Position numbers and translations under genes: made by a program. Of a DNA stretch of 33,679 nt, positions 1 to 10,191 are shown piece by piece. The notes under the pieces are model-generated. The model had not been told where the DNA came from. It was given only the letters and a program-made list of their open reading frames with translations, and did not search any database. The first letter of the stretch is position 1, and every line of letters begins with the position of its first letter. This DNA is from Acidithiobacillus sp. (GTDB lineage: Bacteria; Pseudomonadota; Gammaproteobacteria; Acidithiobacillales; Acidithiobacillaceae): NCBI RefSeq assembly GCF_023255755.1, contig NZ_JAGDVS010000037.1:1-33679 (forward strand), in the 5' to 3' direction.

Positions 1-2
1 GG

Positions 3-434
3 GCGCATTGGCCCGTGCGTATCCGCAATGAGGCCCTGGCCTGGTCGGTGAGCCGGGCTGCGGTCTGGGAGATTGAGCGCTACAATATTCTCCAGGCATC
101 GTTGCGTGCCATGGCGCGGGCTATCGCCGGCCTGCCCCGGCGACCTCAGCGGATTCTCGTCGACGGCAACCAGCCGCCCCCCGGCTGGCAGGTGGAGACA
201 CTTGTGGGTGGCGATGGCCGGGTGGATGCTATCGCCGCCGCGGGTATTCTGGCCAAAGTGGCACGGGATGAGGAGATGCAGTTGCTCGACAGGTATTACC
301 CCCAATATGGACTGGCGCGGCATATGGGTTACGGCACGGCGGTGCATCTTCAGGCATTGCAGCTTCGGGGTCCCTGCGCACTGCATCGGCGCGGCTTCGG
401 ACCCGTCGACCGGGCCTGGGAGGCACAGCGATGA
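3..434 (+). CDS. rnhB: Ribonuclease HII, C-terminal part (5' truncated by window edge)
   Basis: Protein ...ILVDGNQPPP...VDAIAAAGILAKVARDEEM...YPQYGLARHMGYGTAVHLQAL...HRRGFGPV matches RNase HII C-terminal motifs; stop overlaps dnaE start (ATGA). Confidence 0.9.
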   Translation, partial: AHWPVRIRNEALAWSVSRAAVWEIERYNILQASLRAMARAIAGLPRRPQRILVDGNQPPPGWQVETLVGGDGRVDAIAAAGILAKVARDEEMQLLDRYYPQYGLARHMGYGTAVHLQALQLRGPCALHRRGFGPVDRAWEAQR

Positions 435-3400
435 GTGCGCCGCAGTTTGTCCATTTACACGTGCACTCCGAGTATTCTCTGGAGGATGGCATTATTCCGG
501 TGAAGGCGCTGGCCAGGCGCTGTGCGGAGCGAGGTATGCCGGCGGTGGCGATCACCGATCATGGCAATCTTTTTGCCCTGGTCAAATTCTATAACGCTGC
601 CCGGGGGCAGGGCGTCAAACCGGTGATTGGCAGCGAGATCTGGGTGCATGATGCGGCAGAGCCGGAACAGCCGACCGGCCTTATCCTGCTGTGCATGAAT
701 AAAACCGGTTACGGCAACCTCAGCCGCCTGCTCAGCCGCGCTTATCTGGAGGGTGGTCGCCACGGACGTCCGCAGATCGATGCGGCGTGGCTGGAGGGCG
801 CGAGCGACGGTCTCATCGCCTTGTCTGCGGCAGGACAGGGGGAGATCGGGCGTGCCCTGCAGCGCAATCCGCAACAGGCGGAAGGTCGGGCACAGCACTA
901 CGCACAGCTTTTCCCGAAACGTTTTTATCTGGAAGTGCAGCGCAATGGCGAGGCCGGGCAGGAAGCCCTGGTTCAGGCCACTGTGGCGCTGGCGGAAAAA
1001 CTGGAATTACCGCTGGTGGCCACCAACAACGCCCATTTTCTCGATGCAGCGGACTTTGCGGCCTTCGATGCGCGGCAGTGTATTTCTGCGGGCTTTACCC
1101 TGGACGACCCGCGCCGTCCACGGCGTTTTACGCCGGAGCACCGCCTGCCGGACCCCGAAGAAATGTGGGAGCGTTTTGCGGACCTGCCGGAAGCTTGCGA
1201 CAATACCGTCGAAATTGCGCGGCGTTGTAATATGGAGCTGGTGCTCGGACATTATGCGCTCCCGGACTACCCCATTCCCGCCGGTCAGTCCGTGGATGAA
1301 TATTTGCACGACGCGGCGCAAAAAGGTCTGCAGGAACGCTTGCAGGAGCTGCGTATCAGTGGCGACGCCACGTTGCCTTATCACGAGCGTCTGTTGCGTG
1401 AGGTCGGCGTCATTCAGCAGATGGGCTTCCCCGGTTATTTTCTCATCGTCGCGGATTTCATCCAGTGGGCAAAAAATAATGGTGTCCCGGTAGGACCGGG
1501 GCGTGGATCTGGTGCCGGATCGCTGGTGGCCTATGCACTGCGGATCACCGATCTCGATCCCATTGGCAATGGCCTGTTGTTCGAGCGCTTTCTCAATCCC
1601 GAGCGCGTTTCCATGCCCGACTTCGACGTGGATTTCTGCATGGATCAGCGCGACCGCGTCATTCAGTATGTGGCCGACAAATACGGTCGCGACAGGGTCG
1701 GCCAGATCATCACTTTTGGGACGATGAAGGCGCGGGCAGTGGTACGTGATGTCGGCCGGGTGCTGGGTCTGCCTTATGGCTTTGTCGACCAGTTGGCTAA
1801 GTTGGTGCCGGGCGATCTGGGTATGACCCTGGCGAAGGCCCTGGAGGAATCCGAGGAACTGCGCCGCCGCCAGACTGAGGAAGATGATGTCCGCGACCTG
1901 CTGGACATCGCCCTGCGCCTGGAGGGTTTGCCACGCCACGCCTCGACCCATGCCGGTGGCGTGGTGATTTCCCCGGAACCGCTGGCCGACCGCCTGCCGC
2001 TCTTTAACGACGGCTCCGAAGGGGGGGGTAACGTCACCCAGCTCGATAAGGATGATGTGGAAAAGATGGGGCTGGTAAAGTTCGACTTTCTCGGGTTGCG
2101 CACCCTGACCATCATTGATATGGCGGTCAAACTCATCAATGCCGATGCGGTGGCGGCGGGCCGCGCACCGTTGAATATTCAGCAATTACCTTTAGACGAT
2201 ACGGCGACCTTTGCCTTGCTCAAATCCACCGAGACGGCGGCGGTCTTCCAACTGGAATCATCGGGTATGCGCGATCTGGTGCGGCGTCTGCAACCGGATA
2301 CCTTTGAAGATATCGTCGCCCTCGTCGCCCTGTTCCGGCCTGGGCCGCTGCAGTCAGGTATGGTCGATGACTTTATCGCCCGTAAACATGGCAAGGCGCC
2401 AGTGACTTTTCTGCATCCGGATCTGGCGCCGATTCTCGATGAAACCTACGGCGTGATCGTCTATCAGGAACAGGTCATGCAGTCTGCCCAGGTGCTGGCG
2501 GGCTATTCCCTCGGCGGCGCCGATTTGCTGCGGCGGGCCATGGGCAAGAAAAAGCCGGAGGAAATGGCCAAACAGCGCAGCATTTTCCTGGAAGGCGCCC
2601 ACAAAAATGGTCTGGCCGCGGATCAGGCCGGGGCCATCTTCGACCTCATGGAAAAGTTTGCCGAATATGGATTTAACAAATCGCACTCGGCAGCCTATGC
2701 CCTGGTTTCCTACCAGACCGCTTATCTGAAGGCCCACTATCCTCAGTTTTTTATGGCAGCCGTGCTGAGCGCCGATATGGACCACACCGACAAAGTTGTG
2801 GCCATGATTGCCGAGTGCGCGCGTATGGGCCTGCAGATTGCTCCGCCGAGCGTTCAGCGCAGTGTGCTGGAGTTCCGACCGGAGGGGGATAGTGATATCC
2901 GCTTTGGTCTGGGTGCCATCAAGGGCTTGGGACGGGCGGCTATTCAGGCGATTCTCGACGCCCGTAGAGAAGGGTCCTTCCTGAGTCTTTTTGACCTGCT
3001 CTGCCGGGTGGATAGCCAGAAAATCAATCGCCGTGCCCTGGAGGCGTTGATTCGCGCCGGAGCCATGGATGACTGGAGTGTGTCGCGGGCCAGCCTGATC
3101 GCTTCCGTGGATAGTTGTATTGAAGCAGCGGCGCAGTTTCAGAGCAGTCAGGCGAGCCTGCAAGAATCGTTGTTTAGTGGACAGGAAGCGTTACCGGTAG
3201 CTCCGCCGCTGCTGGCGGCCGAAGTGTGGAGCATCACCGAAACCCTGCGTCAGGAGCGGGAAACCCTGGGTTTCTATCTCAGTGGTCACCCCATGGACAG
3301 TCTGCGGGATGATCTGGCTGCGCTGGGAGCGGTGCCTCTTGGAGACATGCGTAATGGGACCACGGTATTGGTGGCCGGGTTGGTGGTAGCGCGGCGCAGC

Positions 3401-3931
3401 ACCCGGACCAAGCGTGGCGATCGTATTTATTTCCTGACCCTCGACGACGGTCACGGGCGGCTGGAGGTTGTCGTCTTTGCCGAAGTCTGGGCGCAGGCTG
3501 GCAAGGTCGGGGAGGGTGAGGAACCGGTGCTGGTTCTGGGTGAAGTGGGCGAGGACAGCTATTCTGGTGGTCTGCGGCTCAATGCCCTACGTGTGCTGGG
3601 CACGGCCCAGGCGCGTGAGGAACTGGCTGCCCAACTGACCCTGGAACTGGAAGTCGCTGCAGATGTGGCTCCGCAAGATCTGCTTGTCGTGCTCCGTAAA
3701 TACCCTGGCCAAACGGCCTTGCGTCTGCGTTTGCGCGTCGGTGACGATATTGTCGCGCAACTGCGGGTGGCGGAGAGCCTCAACTTTGTGGCGAGTCCGG
3801 CCGCTATCGCCGCGTTGACGGCATTGGCGCCCACGGCGCGCCGGCACTGGGACTATCGGCCGGCGACCCTTCTCGTCAATAATGTCATCCCCCTGGAGCG
3901 TGCCCGGCATGCGGCGCGACGCCCGGCTTGA
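431..3931 (+). CDS. dnaE: DNA polymerase III subunit alpha
   Basis: 1166 aa; PHP start FVHLHVHSEYSLEDG, GPGRGSGAGSLVAYAL, PDFDVDFCMDQRDRVIQYV, FNKSHSAAYALVSYQTAYLKAHYP, C-terminal OB fold. Confidence 0.98.
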   Translation: MSAPQFVHLHVHSEYSLEDGIIPVKALARRCAERGMPAVAITDHGNLFALVKFYNAARGQGVKPVIGSEIWVHDAAEPEQPTGLILLCMNKTGYGNLSRLLSRAYLEGGRHGRPQIDAAWLEGASDGLIALSAAGQGEIGRALQRNPQQAEGRAQHYAQLFPKRFYLEVQRNGEAGQEALVQATVALAEKLELPLVATNNAHFLDAADFAAFDARQCISAGFTLDDPRRPRRFTPEHRLPDPEEMWERFADLPEACDNTVEIARRCNMELVLGHYALPDYPIPAGQSVDEYLHDAAQKGLQERLQELRISGDATLPYHERLLREVGVIQQMGFPGYFLIVADFIQWAKNNGVPVGPGRGSGAGSLVAYALRITDLDPIGNGLLFERFLNPERVSMPDFDVDFCMDQRDRVIQYVADKYGRDRVGQIITFGTMKARAVVRDVGRVLGLPYGFVDQLAKLVPGDLGMTLAKALEESEELRRRQTEEDDVRDLLDIALRLEGLPRHASTHAGGVVISPEPLADRLPLFNDGSEGGGNVTQLDKDDVEKMGLVKFDFLGLRTLTIIDMAVKLINADAVAAGRAPLNIQQLPLDDTATFALLKSTETAAVFQLESSGMRDLVRRLQPDTFEDIVALVALFRPGPLQSGMVDDFIARKHGKAPVTFLHPDLAPILDETYGVIVYQEQVMQSAQVLAGYSLGGADLLRRAMGKKKPEEMAKQRSIFLEGAHKNGLAADQAGAIFDLMEKFAEYGFNKSHSAAYALVSYQTAYLKAHYPQFFMAAVLSADMDHTDKVVAMIAECARMGLQIAPPSVQRSVLEFRPEGDSDIRFGLGAIKGLGRAAIQAILDARREGSFLSLFDLLCRVDSQKINRRALEALIRAGAMDDWSVSRASLIASVDSCIEAAAQFQSSQASLQESLFSGQEALPVAPPLLAAEVWSITETLRQERETLGFYLSGHPMDSLRDDLAALGAVPLGDMRNGTTVLVAGLVVARRSTRTKRGDRIYFLTLDDGHGRLEVVVFAEVWAQAGKVGEGEEPVLVLGEVGEDSYSGGLRLNALRVLGTAQAREELAAQLTLELEVAADVAPQDLLVVLRKYPGQTALRLRLRVGDDIVAQLRVAESLNFVASPAAIAALTALAPTARRHWDYRPATLLVNNVIPLERARHAARRPA

Positions 3932-3964
3932 GCGCCGTCCTATTCGGAGTGGTAAGGAGTGAAC

Positions 3965-4915
3965 ATGAAAATCAGTTATCTGGACTTTGAACAATCGGTG
4001 GCGGAGCTGGATGCCAAGGTGGAGGAACTCCACGCCCTGAATCAGCCGGGTATTGCCGATGACATCAGTCGTCTGGAAGTCAAGGCGCGCAAGGAGTTGC
4101 AGCGTATTTACAGCAAGCTGGGTGCTTGGCAGACGGTACAGGTGGCCCGTCATCCACAGCGGCCTTACACCCTGGATTACGTGCAGGCCCTTTTCACGGA
4201 AGTACAGGTGCTGGCAGGCGATCGCGCCTTCGCCGATGATCAGGCTATTATTGGCGGCCTGGCCCGCTTCAATGGACAGCCTGTCGTCTGGATGGGACAT
4301 CAGAAGGGCCGCGACACCAAGGAAAAAATCCAGCGCAACTTTGGGATGCCGCGTCCGGAAGGTTATCGTAAGGCTTTGCGTCTGCTCCGTCTTGCCGAAC
4401 GTTTTGCCTTGCCGGTATTTACTTTCATTGATACGCCCGGAGCCTATCCGGGTATCGGTGCCGAGGAGCGTGGCCAGAGTGAGGCCATCGCCCGCAATCT
4501 CGCGGTGATGTCCGACCTGGCGGTACCCATTATCTGCACGGTCATTGGCGAAGGCGGCTCAGGCGGGGCGCTGGCGATTGGTGTGGGTGACCGGATGCTG
4601 ATGCTGGAGTACGGGGTATACTCCGTCATTTCGCCGGAAGGCTGCGCCTCGATCCTCTGGAAGAACGCCGCTATGGCAGCGGAAGCAGCGGAAACCCTGG
4701 GTATCACCGCACGTCGTTTGCAAGGCATGGGTTTGGTCGACGAAGTGCTGCCGGAGCCCCTCGGTGGCGCGCATCGCGATCCCGAAGCGGTTTTCGCGCT
4801 AACACGCGAGCGCTTCGCCCATCACCTGCGGGAACTGCAGGCGATGGATACCAGCAAGTTGCTGACCACCCGTTACGAACGCCTGATGCACTATGGGGTC
4901 GTCGGCGCCGCCTGA
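3965..4915 (+). CDS. accA: Acetyl-CoA carboxylase carboxyltransferase subunit alpha
   Basis: [92 protein letters not shown] at 3965 preferred to the GTG at 3959. Confidence 0.97.
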   Translation: MKISYLDFEQSVAELDAKVEELHALNQPGIADDISRLEVKARKELQRIYSKLGAWQTVQVARHPQRPYTLDYVQALFTEVQVLAGDRAFADDQAIIGGLARFNGQPVVWMGHQKGRDTKEKIQRNFGMPRPEGYRKALRLLRLAERFALPVFTFIDTPGAYPGIGAEERGQSEAIARNLAVMSDLAVPIICTVIGEGGSGGALAIGVGDRMLMLEYGVYSVISPEGCASILWKNAAMAAEAAETLGITARRLQGMGLVDEVLPEPLGGAHRDPEAVFALTRERFAHHLRELQAMDTSKLLTTRYERLMHYGVVGAA

Positions 4916-6287
4916 GCTGGAGCGACGTCTCCAGACGCGTCTGCAGGGGGATTTGCGCCCTCCGGGAGGACGTATACTCTATGTGGCCTACAGTGGTGGT
5001 GGTGATTCTACGGCACTGCTCGTGGCACTGCTTTCTTTAGGGTACGGCGTCCATGCCTTGCATGTGGATCACGGCTGGCATCCGGACAGCGCTCAATGGG
5101 CACGGTTCTGCCAGCAGCAGGCTGTGGCGCTGGGGGCTTTTTTCACCCTGCTGCGCCTGCCCGCAGATACACCGGGCGAAGGGCCGGAGGATCAGGCACG
5201 GCGTGCCCGCTATGCCCTGATGGCGGCGCAGTTGGCGCAGGGCGACTGGCTGTTTACGGCGCAGCACTTGGAAGACCAGGCGGAGACTCTGCTTTTGCAA
5301 CTGTTGCGCGGTGCTGGCGTAGCGGGGCTGGCGGCCATGCCTGCGCAGCGCCCTCTGGGAGCTGGGCTGCTGGTCCGACCCTTGCTGGATGTACCGCAAC
5401 GGGTGTTGCGGGATTATCTGGAACAGCGGCGCCTACCCTTTCTGAATGACCCGGCCAACGCCGATGTGCGCTATGACCGGGTACGGGTGCGCAATGTTCT
5501 GCTCCCCCAGCTGCGCGATCTGGGCTGGCCTCATGCGGCGGCCAATATCGCCCGCGCGGCGGATAATCTTGCCGATATGCGGGAAATCGCGGAGGACTGG
5601 TTTGCTTTGCGTTGGCAGCGGTATCGGGCAGATTACCCGGAACTCTCTGCGGAGCGGCTCTCCCTGGCGTATTTGCAGTCCCTCTCTGCTGCCGCGCAGC
5701 GGGTTTTCCTGCGCGGATGGCTTCGGAAACGGCAGATTTCGGTGCCGAGCCGGGAGCGTCTGGAGGCTCTGCAAGGCACCATAGCGCAGGGACGCGGAGG
5801 TGCGAGGATTCAGTGGGAAGGAGGAGAAGCCTGGCTGCGGGGCGGACTGCTGCGCGCCTGGCCGCAACCGCGCGCTACGGCGGAAAAAGAATGGGAAGAA
5901 GGCCCTTGGTGTGCCGCTTTGGAAAAACCGTTGCCGATCCCTGGCTGGCAGTTTGCTCTGCGGGATACATCACCGGACAGTTTTCATCACGCGCTGGCTG
6001 AACGTTTTGCGGAGACGAGCTTGTACTGGCGCCGTCGCCGCCAGGGGGAGCGCGTCCTAACCGGACAGGGCCAACATCGTCCACTGAAGAAATTGCTGCT
6101 GGAGGCGGAGGTCCCACCGGATCGGCGTGCGGATGTGCCCTTACTCTGGGACGAGGCGGGGCATCTGATACTCATTCTAGGTTACTACACTAGCCCCTGG
6201 GCGAGCGCCCCCCATGGGAGCACGGCGCTCTGCCTCTGGAATGCCGGTGCTCAGCCTACCGCCGGCAAGGGGGTCGGCTCGACATAG
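4893..6287 (+). CDS. tilS: tRNA(Ile)-lysidine synthase
   Basis: PP-loop motif [63 protein letters not shown]-terminal TilS domain. Confidence 0.95.
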   Translation: MGSSAPPELERRLQTRLQGDLRPPGGRILYVAYSGGGDSTALLVALLSLGYGVHALHVDHGWHPDSAQWARFCQQQAVALGAFFTLLRLPADTPGEGPEDQARRARYALMAAQLAQGDWLFTAQHLEDQAETLLLQLLRGAGVAGLAAMPAQRPLGAGLLVRPLLDVPQRVLRDYLEQRRLPFLNDPANADVRYDRVRVRNVLLPQLRDLGWPHAAANIARAADNLADMREIAEDWFALRWQRYRADYPELSAERLSLAYLQSLSAAAQRVFLRGWLRKRQISVPSRERLEALQGTIAQGRGGARIQWEGGEAWLRGGLLRAWPQPRATAEKEWEEGPWCAALEKPLPIPGWQFALRDTSPDSFHHALAERFAETSLYWRRRRQGERVLTGQGQHRPLKKLLLEAEVPPDRRADVPLLWDEAGHLILILGYYTSPWASAPHGSTALCLWNAGAQPTAGKGVGST

Positions 6288-7582
6288 TGCAGCGGCTGCC
6301 CGTGCGCGTTGGGGAGAATCTCGCCTTTGTCGAAAACCACCTGGCCGCCAACAATGGTAGTAATAGGCCAACCGGTCAGAACCCAGCCATTGAAGGGACT
6401 CCAGACCACCTTGGTGAACATCTCCTCATTGCGGACGGGCTTTTCATGGGTCACATCGACCAGGGTCAGATCCGCATCCCAGCCGATGGCAATGCGCCCT
6501 TTGTTCACCACCCCATAGAGACGCGCCGGGTTGTAGCACATCCAGCGCTGCAGCTCGGCCAGACTGCAATGGCCGTCGCGCATGGCGGTGAGCATCAGAG
6601 GCAGGCTGGTTTCCACGCCGGGCATGCCGGAGGGCGCGCGGGGATACCCCAAGGATTTGTCTGCCAGCAGGTGCGGGGCGTGATCCGTAGCAATGCAATC
6701 GATTACTCCGCTGCGCAAACCCTCCCAGAGGGTCTGGCGATCGTGCTCGCTGCGGATAGGGGGGTTCATCTGCGCCAGGGTACCCATTCTGGCATAGGCA
6801 TCGGTCGTCAGAAAGAGATGGTTGGGAATCGCCTCACAACTGATATAAGGCGTCTTTTCCTGCCGTAAGAACTCAGTCTCAATGGCTGTGGAGAGATGCA
6901 GGACGTGCAGACGGCGCTGATATTTTTTCGCCAGCCGAACGGCTCGCTTGGTAGCAATAAGTGCCGATTCTTCATCGCGGATACGGGAATGATCGGCAGG
7001 ATCACCACTGTCGGTAAACCGGGCGCGCCGCTCACGAATGCGTGCCTCGTCTTCCGCATGGACCGCTATCAGTTTGCGGCCATGGGCGAAAATACGATCC
7101 AGGTCTTCTTCCTTGTCCACCAGCAAATTACCGGTACTGGCACCCATAAAGATCTTGATGCCGCAGGCGGCATCGGCTGCCAGCAGATTGTCGAGATTGT
7201 CCGGGGTGGCCCCGATAAAAAATCCGTAGTTAACCACGGATTTTTCGGCACCGCGCGCCAGTTTGTCTGCTAGAGCAGTGGGGCTGGTAGTGGACGGATT
7301 GGTGTTGGGCATTTCCAGAAAACTGGTGACGCCGCCTTTGGCCGCTGCCCGCGAGCCACTGGCAATATCTTCCTTCTGCTCATTGCCGGGTTCGCGGAAA
7401 TGCACCTGCGGGTCCATAACGCCGGGCATCAGCATATGACCTTCGGCGTCAATCACCGTATCGGCGGCGCGGTCTATATCTCGATCGATGGCGACAATGC
7501 GACCATCTTCGGCAAAAAGATCCCCGTGATACAGTTCACCGGAGGGTAGCGCGATGCGCGCGTTACGGATCAGCAGACGCAT
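6251..7582 (-). CDS. pyrC: Dihydroorotase (class I, amidohydrolase family)
   Basis: MRLLIRNARIALPSGELYHGDLFAEDGRIVAID, GVMDPQVHFREPGNEQKEDIASGSRAAAKGGVTSFLEMPNTNP, IATDHAPH. Start placed at 7582; the longer ORF (to 7738) runs into dksA. Confidence 0.9.
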   Translation of the reverse strand: MRLLIRNARIALPSGELYHGDLFAEDGRIVAIDRDIDRAADTVIDAEGHMLMPGVMDPQVHFREPGNEQKEDIASGSRAAAKGGVTSFLEMPNTNPSTTSPTALADKLARGAEKSVVNYGFFIGATPDNLDNLLAADAACGIKIFMGASTGNLLVDKEEDLDRIFAHGRKLIAVHAEDEARIRERRARFTDSGDPADHSRIRDEESALIATKRAVRLAKKYQRRLHVLHLSTAIETEFLRQEKTPYISCEAIPNHLFLTTDAYARMGTLAQMNPPIRSEHDRQTLWEGLRSGVIDCIATDHAPHLLADKSLGYPRAPSGMPGVETSLPLMLTAMRDGHCSLAELQRWMCYNPARLYGVVNKGRIAIGWDADLTLVDVTHEKPVRNEEMFTKVVWSPFNGWVLTGWPITTIVGGQVVFDKGEILPNAHGQPLHYVEPTPLPAVG

Positions 7583-7586
7583 GGCA

Positions 7587-8051
7587 TCAGTCCTGCGCCA
7601 TCTGTTTTTCGCGTTTTTCTTCCAGCGTTTTGCAATCAATGCAGAGAGTGGCGGTAGGGCGGGCTTCGAGGCGGCGCAGGCCGATCTCCACGCCACAACT
7701 TTCGCAGTAGCCATATTCGCCGATCTTGATGCGGTCAAGGGCCTGGGTGATCTTACGGATCAGCTTGCGTTCCCGATCGCGGGCGCGCAGTTCCAGACTC
7801 ATGTCCGTTTCCAGACTAGCCCGATCATTGGGGTCGGAATAGTTGACGTTTTCCATCTGCATGTGTTGTACGGTACGGTCGACTTCCGCCATCAGTTCAC
7901 CGCGCCAATCTTCCAGAATTTTCTGGAAATGGGCGATCTGCGCGGGGCTCATATACTCTTCGCCGGGCGCGGGTTCGTAAGGGGTGAAGGCGGTGAACTG
8001 CTGGGCTGCGCCGGGCACTGTTTTCGCGGGCTGGAACGTGTTTTGGTCCAT
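7587..8051 (-). CDS. dksA: RNA polymerase-binding transcription factor DksA
   Basis: 154 aa; coiled-coil plus DxxDxA-like NDRASLETD and four-Cys zinc finger CESCGVEIGLRRLEARPTATLCIDC. Confidence 0.95.
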   Translation of the reverse strand: MDQNTFQPAKTVPGAAQQFTAFTPYEPAPGEEYMSPAQIAHFQKILEDWRGELMAEVDRTVQHMQMENVNYSDPNDRASLETDMSLELRARDRERKLIRKITQALDRIKIGEYGYCESCGVEIGLRRLEARPTATLCIDCKTLEEKREKQMAQD

Positions 8052-8216
8052 AGGGGCTTCCTGTCTTTGTGGTATATCCGCTTACGTTTAACAGAGAACA
8101 GCCGTTTTGGCAATCCAGGGTATGCTGGTTACAATGGCCTGCCCAGGCTGTTTTGGATGTCGAGGGTTTACCAGGTGATTATGACGCTTTTTGATAAATT
8201 CAGGAGATAATGATTC

Positions 8217-8981
8217 ATGCCTTTGCGCGCGCTGATCTTTGATGTGGACGGGACCCTTGCCGATACCGAACGGGATGCCCACCGGGTTGCTTTCAATCAG
8301 GCTTTTGGCGAAGCCGGCCTTCCTTTTAGTTGGGATGTGCCGACCTATGGCCACTATCTGAAGGTTACCGGCGGCAAAGAACGCCTCAGGGCTTTCCTGA
8401 ATGAACATCCGCAGTTGCCGCAACTGAGCGATGCTGACATTGCCTCTATCCACCGTCAAAAGACCGGGTATTACGTGGAGATGATGAATGCCGGGCTATT
8501 GCCGCTACGCCCCGGGGTGGAGCGTTTACTGAACGCGGCACGGGATCATGGCCTGCTTCTGGCCATCGCCACGACCACCACGCCAGCCAATGTCGAGTCC
8601 CTGTTGAAGAGCACCCTGGGTGCGGAGGCGCTGCAGCGCTTTCATACTATCGGCGCTGGGGATGTCGTTCCCCACAAAAAGCCGGCACCGGACATTTATA
8701 CCCATGTGCTGGGTCAATTGGGTTTGTCTGCTGCAGACTGTCTCGCGATTGAAGATTCGGCGAACGGGCTGCAATCAGCCCGCGGAGCGGGGCTCGCCAC
8801 TATTATTACCCAGACGGAATATACCGAAGGACAGGACTTTAGCGCAGCGCTGCGGGTTCTCGATCAGCTGGGAGAAACGGTATCCCCTGCGCAGGTATTG
8901 CAGGGCCAGACTGCTGGGGAACAGGTGGTCGTGGATATTCCCACCCTGCAGGGGTGGTGGGCAGATAGGCGCGAAGTTTGA
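8217..8981 (+). CDS. cbbY: CbbY-like HAD-superfamily sugar bisphosphate phosphatase
   Basis: LIFDVDGTLADTERDAHRVAFNQAFGEAGL, YLKVTGGKERLRAFL, ATTTTPANVESLL, KKPAPDIYTHVLGQLGL, AIEDSANGLQSARGAGL. Confidence 0.85.
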   Translation: MPLRALIFDVDGTLADTERDAHRVAFNQAFGEAGLPFSWDVPTYGHYLKVTGGKERLRAFLNEHPQLPQLSDADIASIHRQKTGYYVEMMNAGLLPLRPGVERLLNAARDHGLLLAIATTTTPANVESLLKSTLGAEALQRFHTIGAGDVVPHKKPAPDIYTHVLGQLGLSAADCLAIEDSANGLQSARGAGLATIITQTEYTEGQDFSAALRVLDQLGETVSPAQVLQGQTAGEQVVVDIPTLQGWWADRREV

Positions 8982-9118
8982 GTGTGTGGGAACGTTGTCA
9001 GCGATCGTCATGCGGTCAGCATATGTTCCATAAACGCTTTACCGTTCAATAACAGGCCCCCGACGGGACTTTTGGGTATTATCAGGGAAGCTCACACCGG
9101 ATATGTACCGAGTACCCG

Positions 9119-9595
9119 TCAGTTTTTGGGGAGCGGTTTCTTCCCGCAGTGAGCGCAGACCCCGTTGACCACCAGTTCCATTTCAATCATGGAGTAATCG
9201 GCGGGCAAGCGGGGCACCGGTACACTGCTTTCGGGCAGGCAAAACACCTGGCCGCAAGAGACACAATGGAAATGCGGGTGTTGGGTGGCCGTTTCTTCAC
9301 GGCGGGCGCTAAAGCGCCAGACCCGGTCATCTGCCGTGATCCGGTGGGCCAGTCCGATCTGTACCAGCCATTCCAGGTTACGGTAGAGGCTGACGCGGTC
9401 AATCGCCCCCCTTTCCGACGCCTCCAGACGTTGTCGCAGCTCGGGGTGACTCAGTGGTTGCTCAGCTTCCAGCAGTGTCTTGAAGACCGCTACCCGTAAA
9501 CGGGTGATGCGCTGTCCGATAGCGCGGAGACGCTGCGTTGCCTCGGCGTCGGAAACTTCCGCCGCGAGGGGGTGGGGGAGTGATAAGTGCGTCAT
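9119..9595 (-). CDS. Fur-family transcriptional regulator
   Basis: Winged-helix region RITRLRVAVFKTLLEAEQPLSHPELRQRL...RVSLYRNLEWLVQIGLAHRI; HFHCVSCGQVFCLPE and CAHCGKK metal-site cysteines. Confidence 0.9.
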   Translation of the reverse strand: MTHLSLPHPLAAEVSDAEATQRLRAIGQRITRLRVAVFKTLLEAEQPLSHPELRQRLEASERGAIDRVSLYRNLEWLVQIGLAHRITADDRVWRFSARREETATQHPHFHCVSCGQVFCLPESSVPVPRLPADYSMIEMELVVNGVCAHCGKKPLPKN

Positions 9596-9711
9596 GAAGT
9601 CATGCTAGAGCAGAAGGCGGGGAGGGTGCAACAATGGCCTTGTGTTGCTTCCCTGGACAGCGCCCCATCTACCGCGCTAGATTTTCAGTCAGGCCCATTC
9701 AGGAGTTCCGC

Positions 9712-10191
9712 ATGTCCTCAGAAACCATCACCATCGGTCAACCTGCACCCCGGTTTCATGCCGCAGCCTATGGTAAGGCATCGTCCATCAGCCTCGATGA
9801 CCTGCACGGGAAGGTCGTGGTGCTCTATTTTTACCCTAAAGATAACACGCCGGGTTGTACGACAGAGGGGCAGGAGTTCACGGCACTTTATCAGGAATTT
9901 CAGGCCGCTGGCGCGGAAATTCTCGGTGTTTCCCGGGATACCGTCGCCAGCCATGAAAAGTTTTCCTGCAAGTTTAACTTTCCTTTCCCGCTTCTGGCCG
10001 ACACCGATGAAGCACTCTGCAAGGCCTTTGATGTGCTCAAAGAAAAGAACAATTACGGCAAGGTGGGTATTGGTGTTGAACGCAGCACTTTCGTGATCGA
10101 CCGGGAAGGCAAAATCGCCTACATCGAGCGTAAAGTGAAGGCCGCCGGACATGCAGCCGCCATGCTGCAAATCGTCAAGCAGTTACCATGA
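9712..10191 (+). CDS. bcp: Peroxiredoxin (Bcp/PrxQ family)
   Basis: VVLYFYPKDNTPGCTTEGQEFTALYQEFQAAGAEILGVSRDTVASHEKF; start moved to ATG 9712 (MSSETITIGQPAPRF). Confidence 0.92.
   Translation: MSSETITIGQPAPRFHAAAYGKASSISLDDLHGKVVVLYFYPKDNTPGCTTEGQEFTALYQEFQAAGAEILGVSRDTVASHEKFSCKFNFPFPLLADTDEALCKAFDVLKEKNNYGKVGIGVERSTFVIDREGKIAYIERKVKAAGHAAAMLQIVKQLP

Noticed and set aside
1007-2185. 392-aa minus-strand ORF inside dnaE
   Set aside because: Antisense to conserved DnaE catalytic region; no recognisable domain.
7583-7738. N-terminal extension of the dihydroorotase ORF
   Set aside because: Overlaps dksA; amidohydrolase homology begins at MRLLIRNARIAL (7582).
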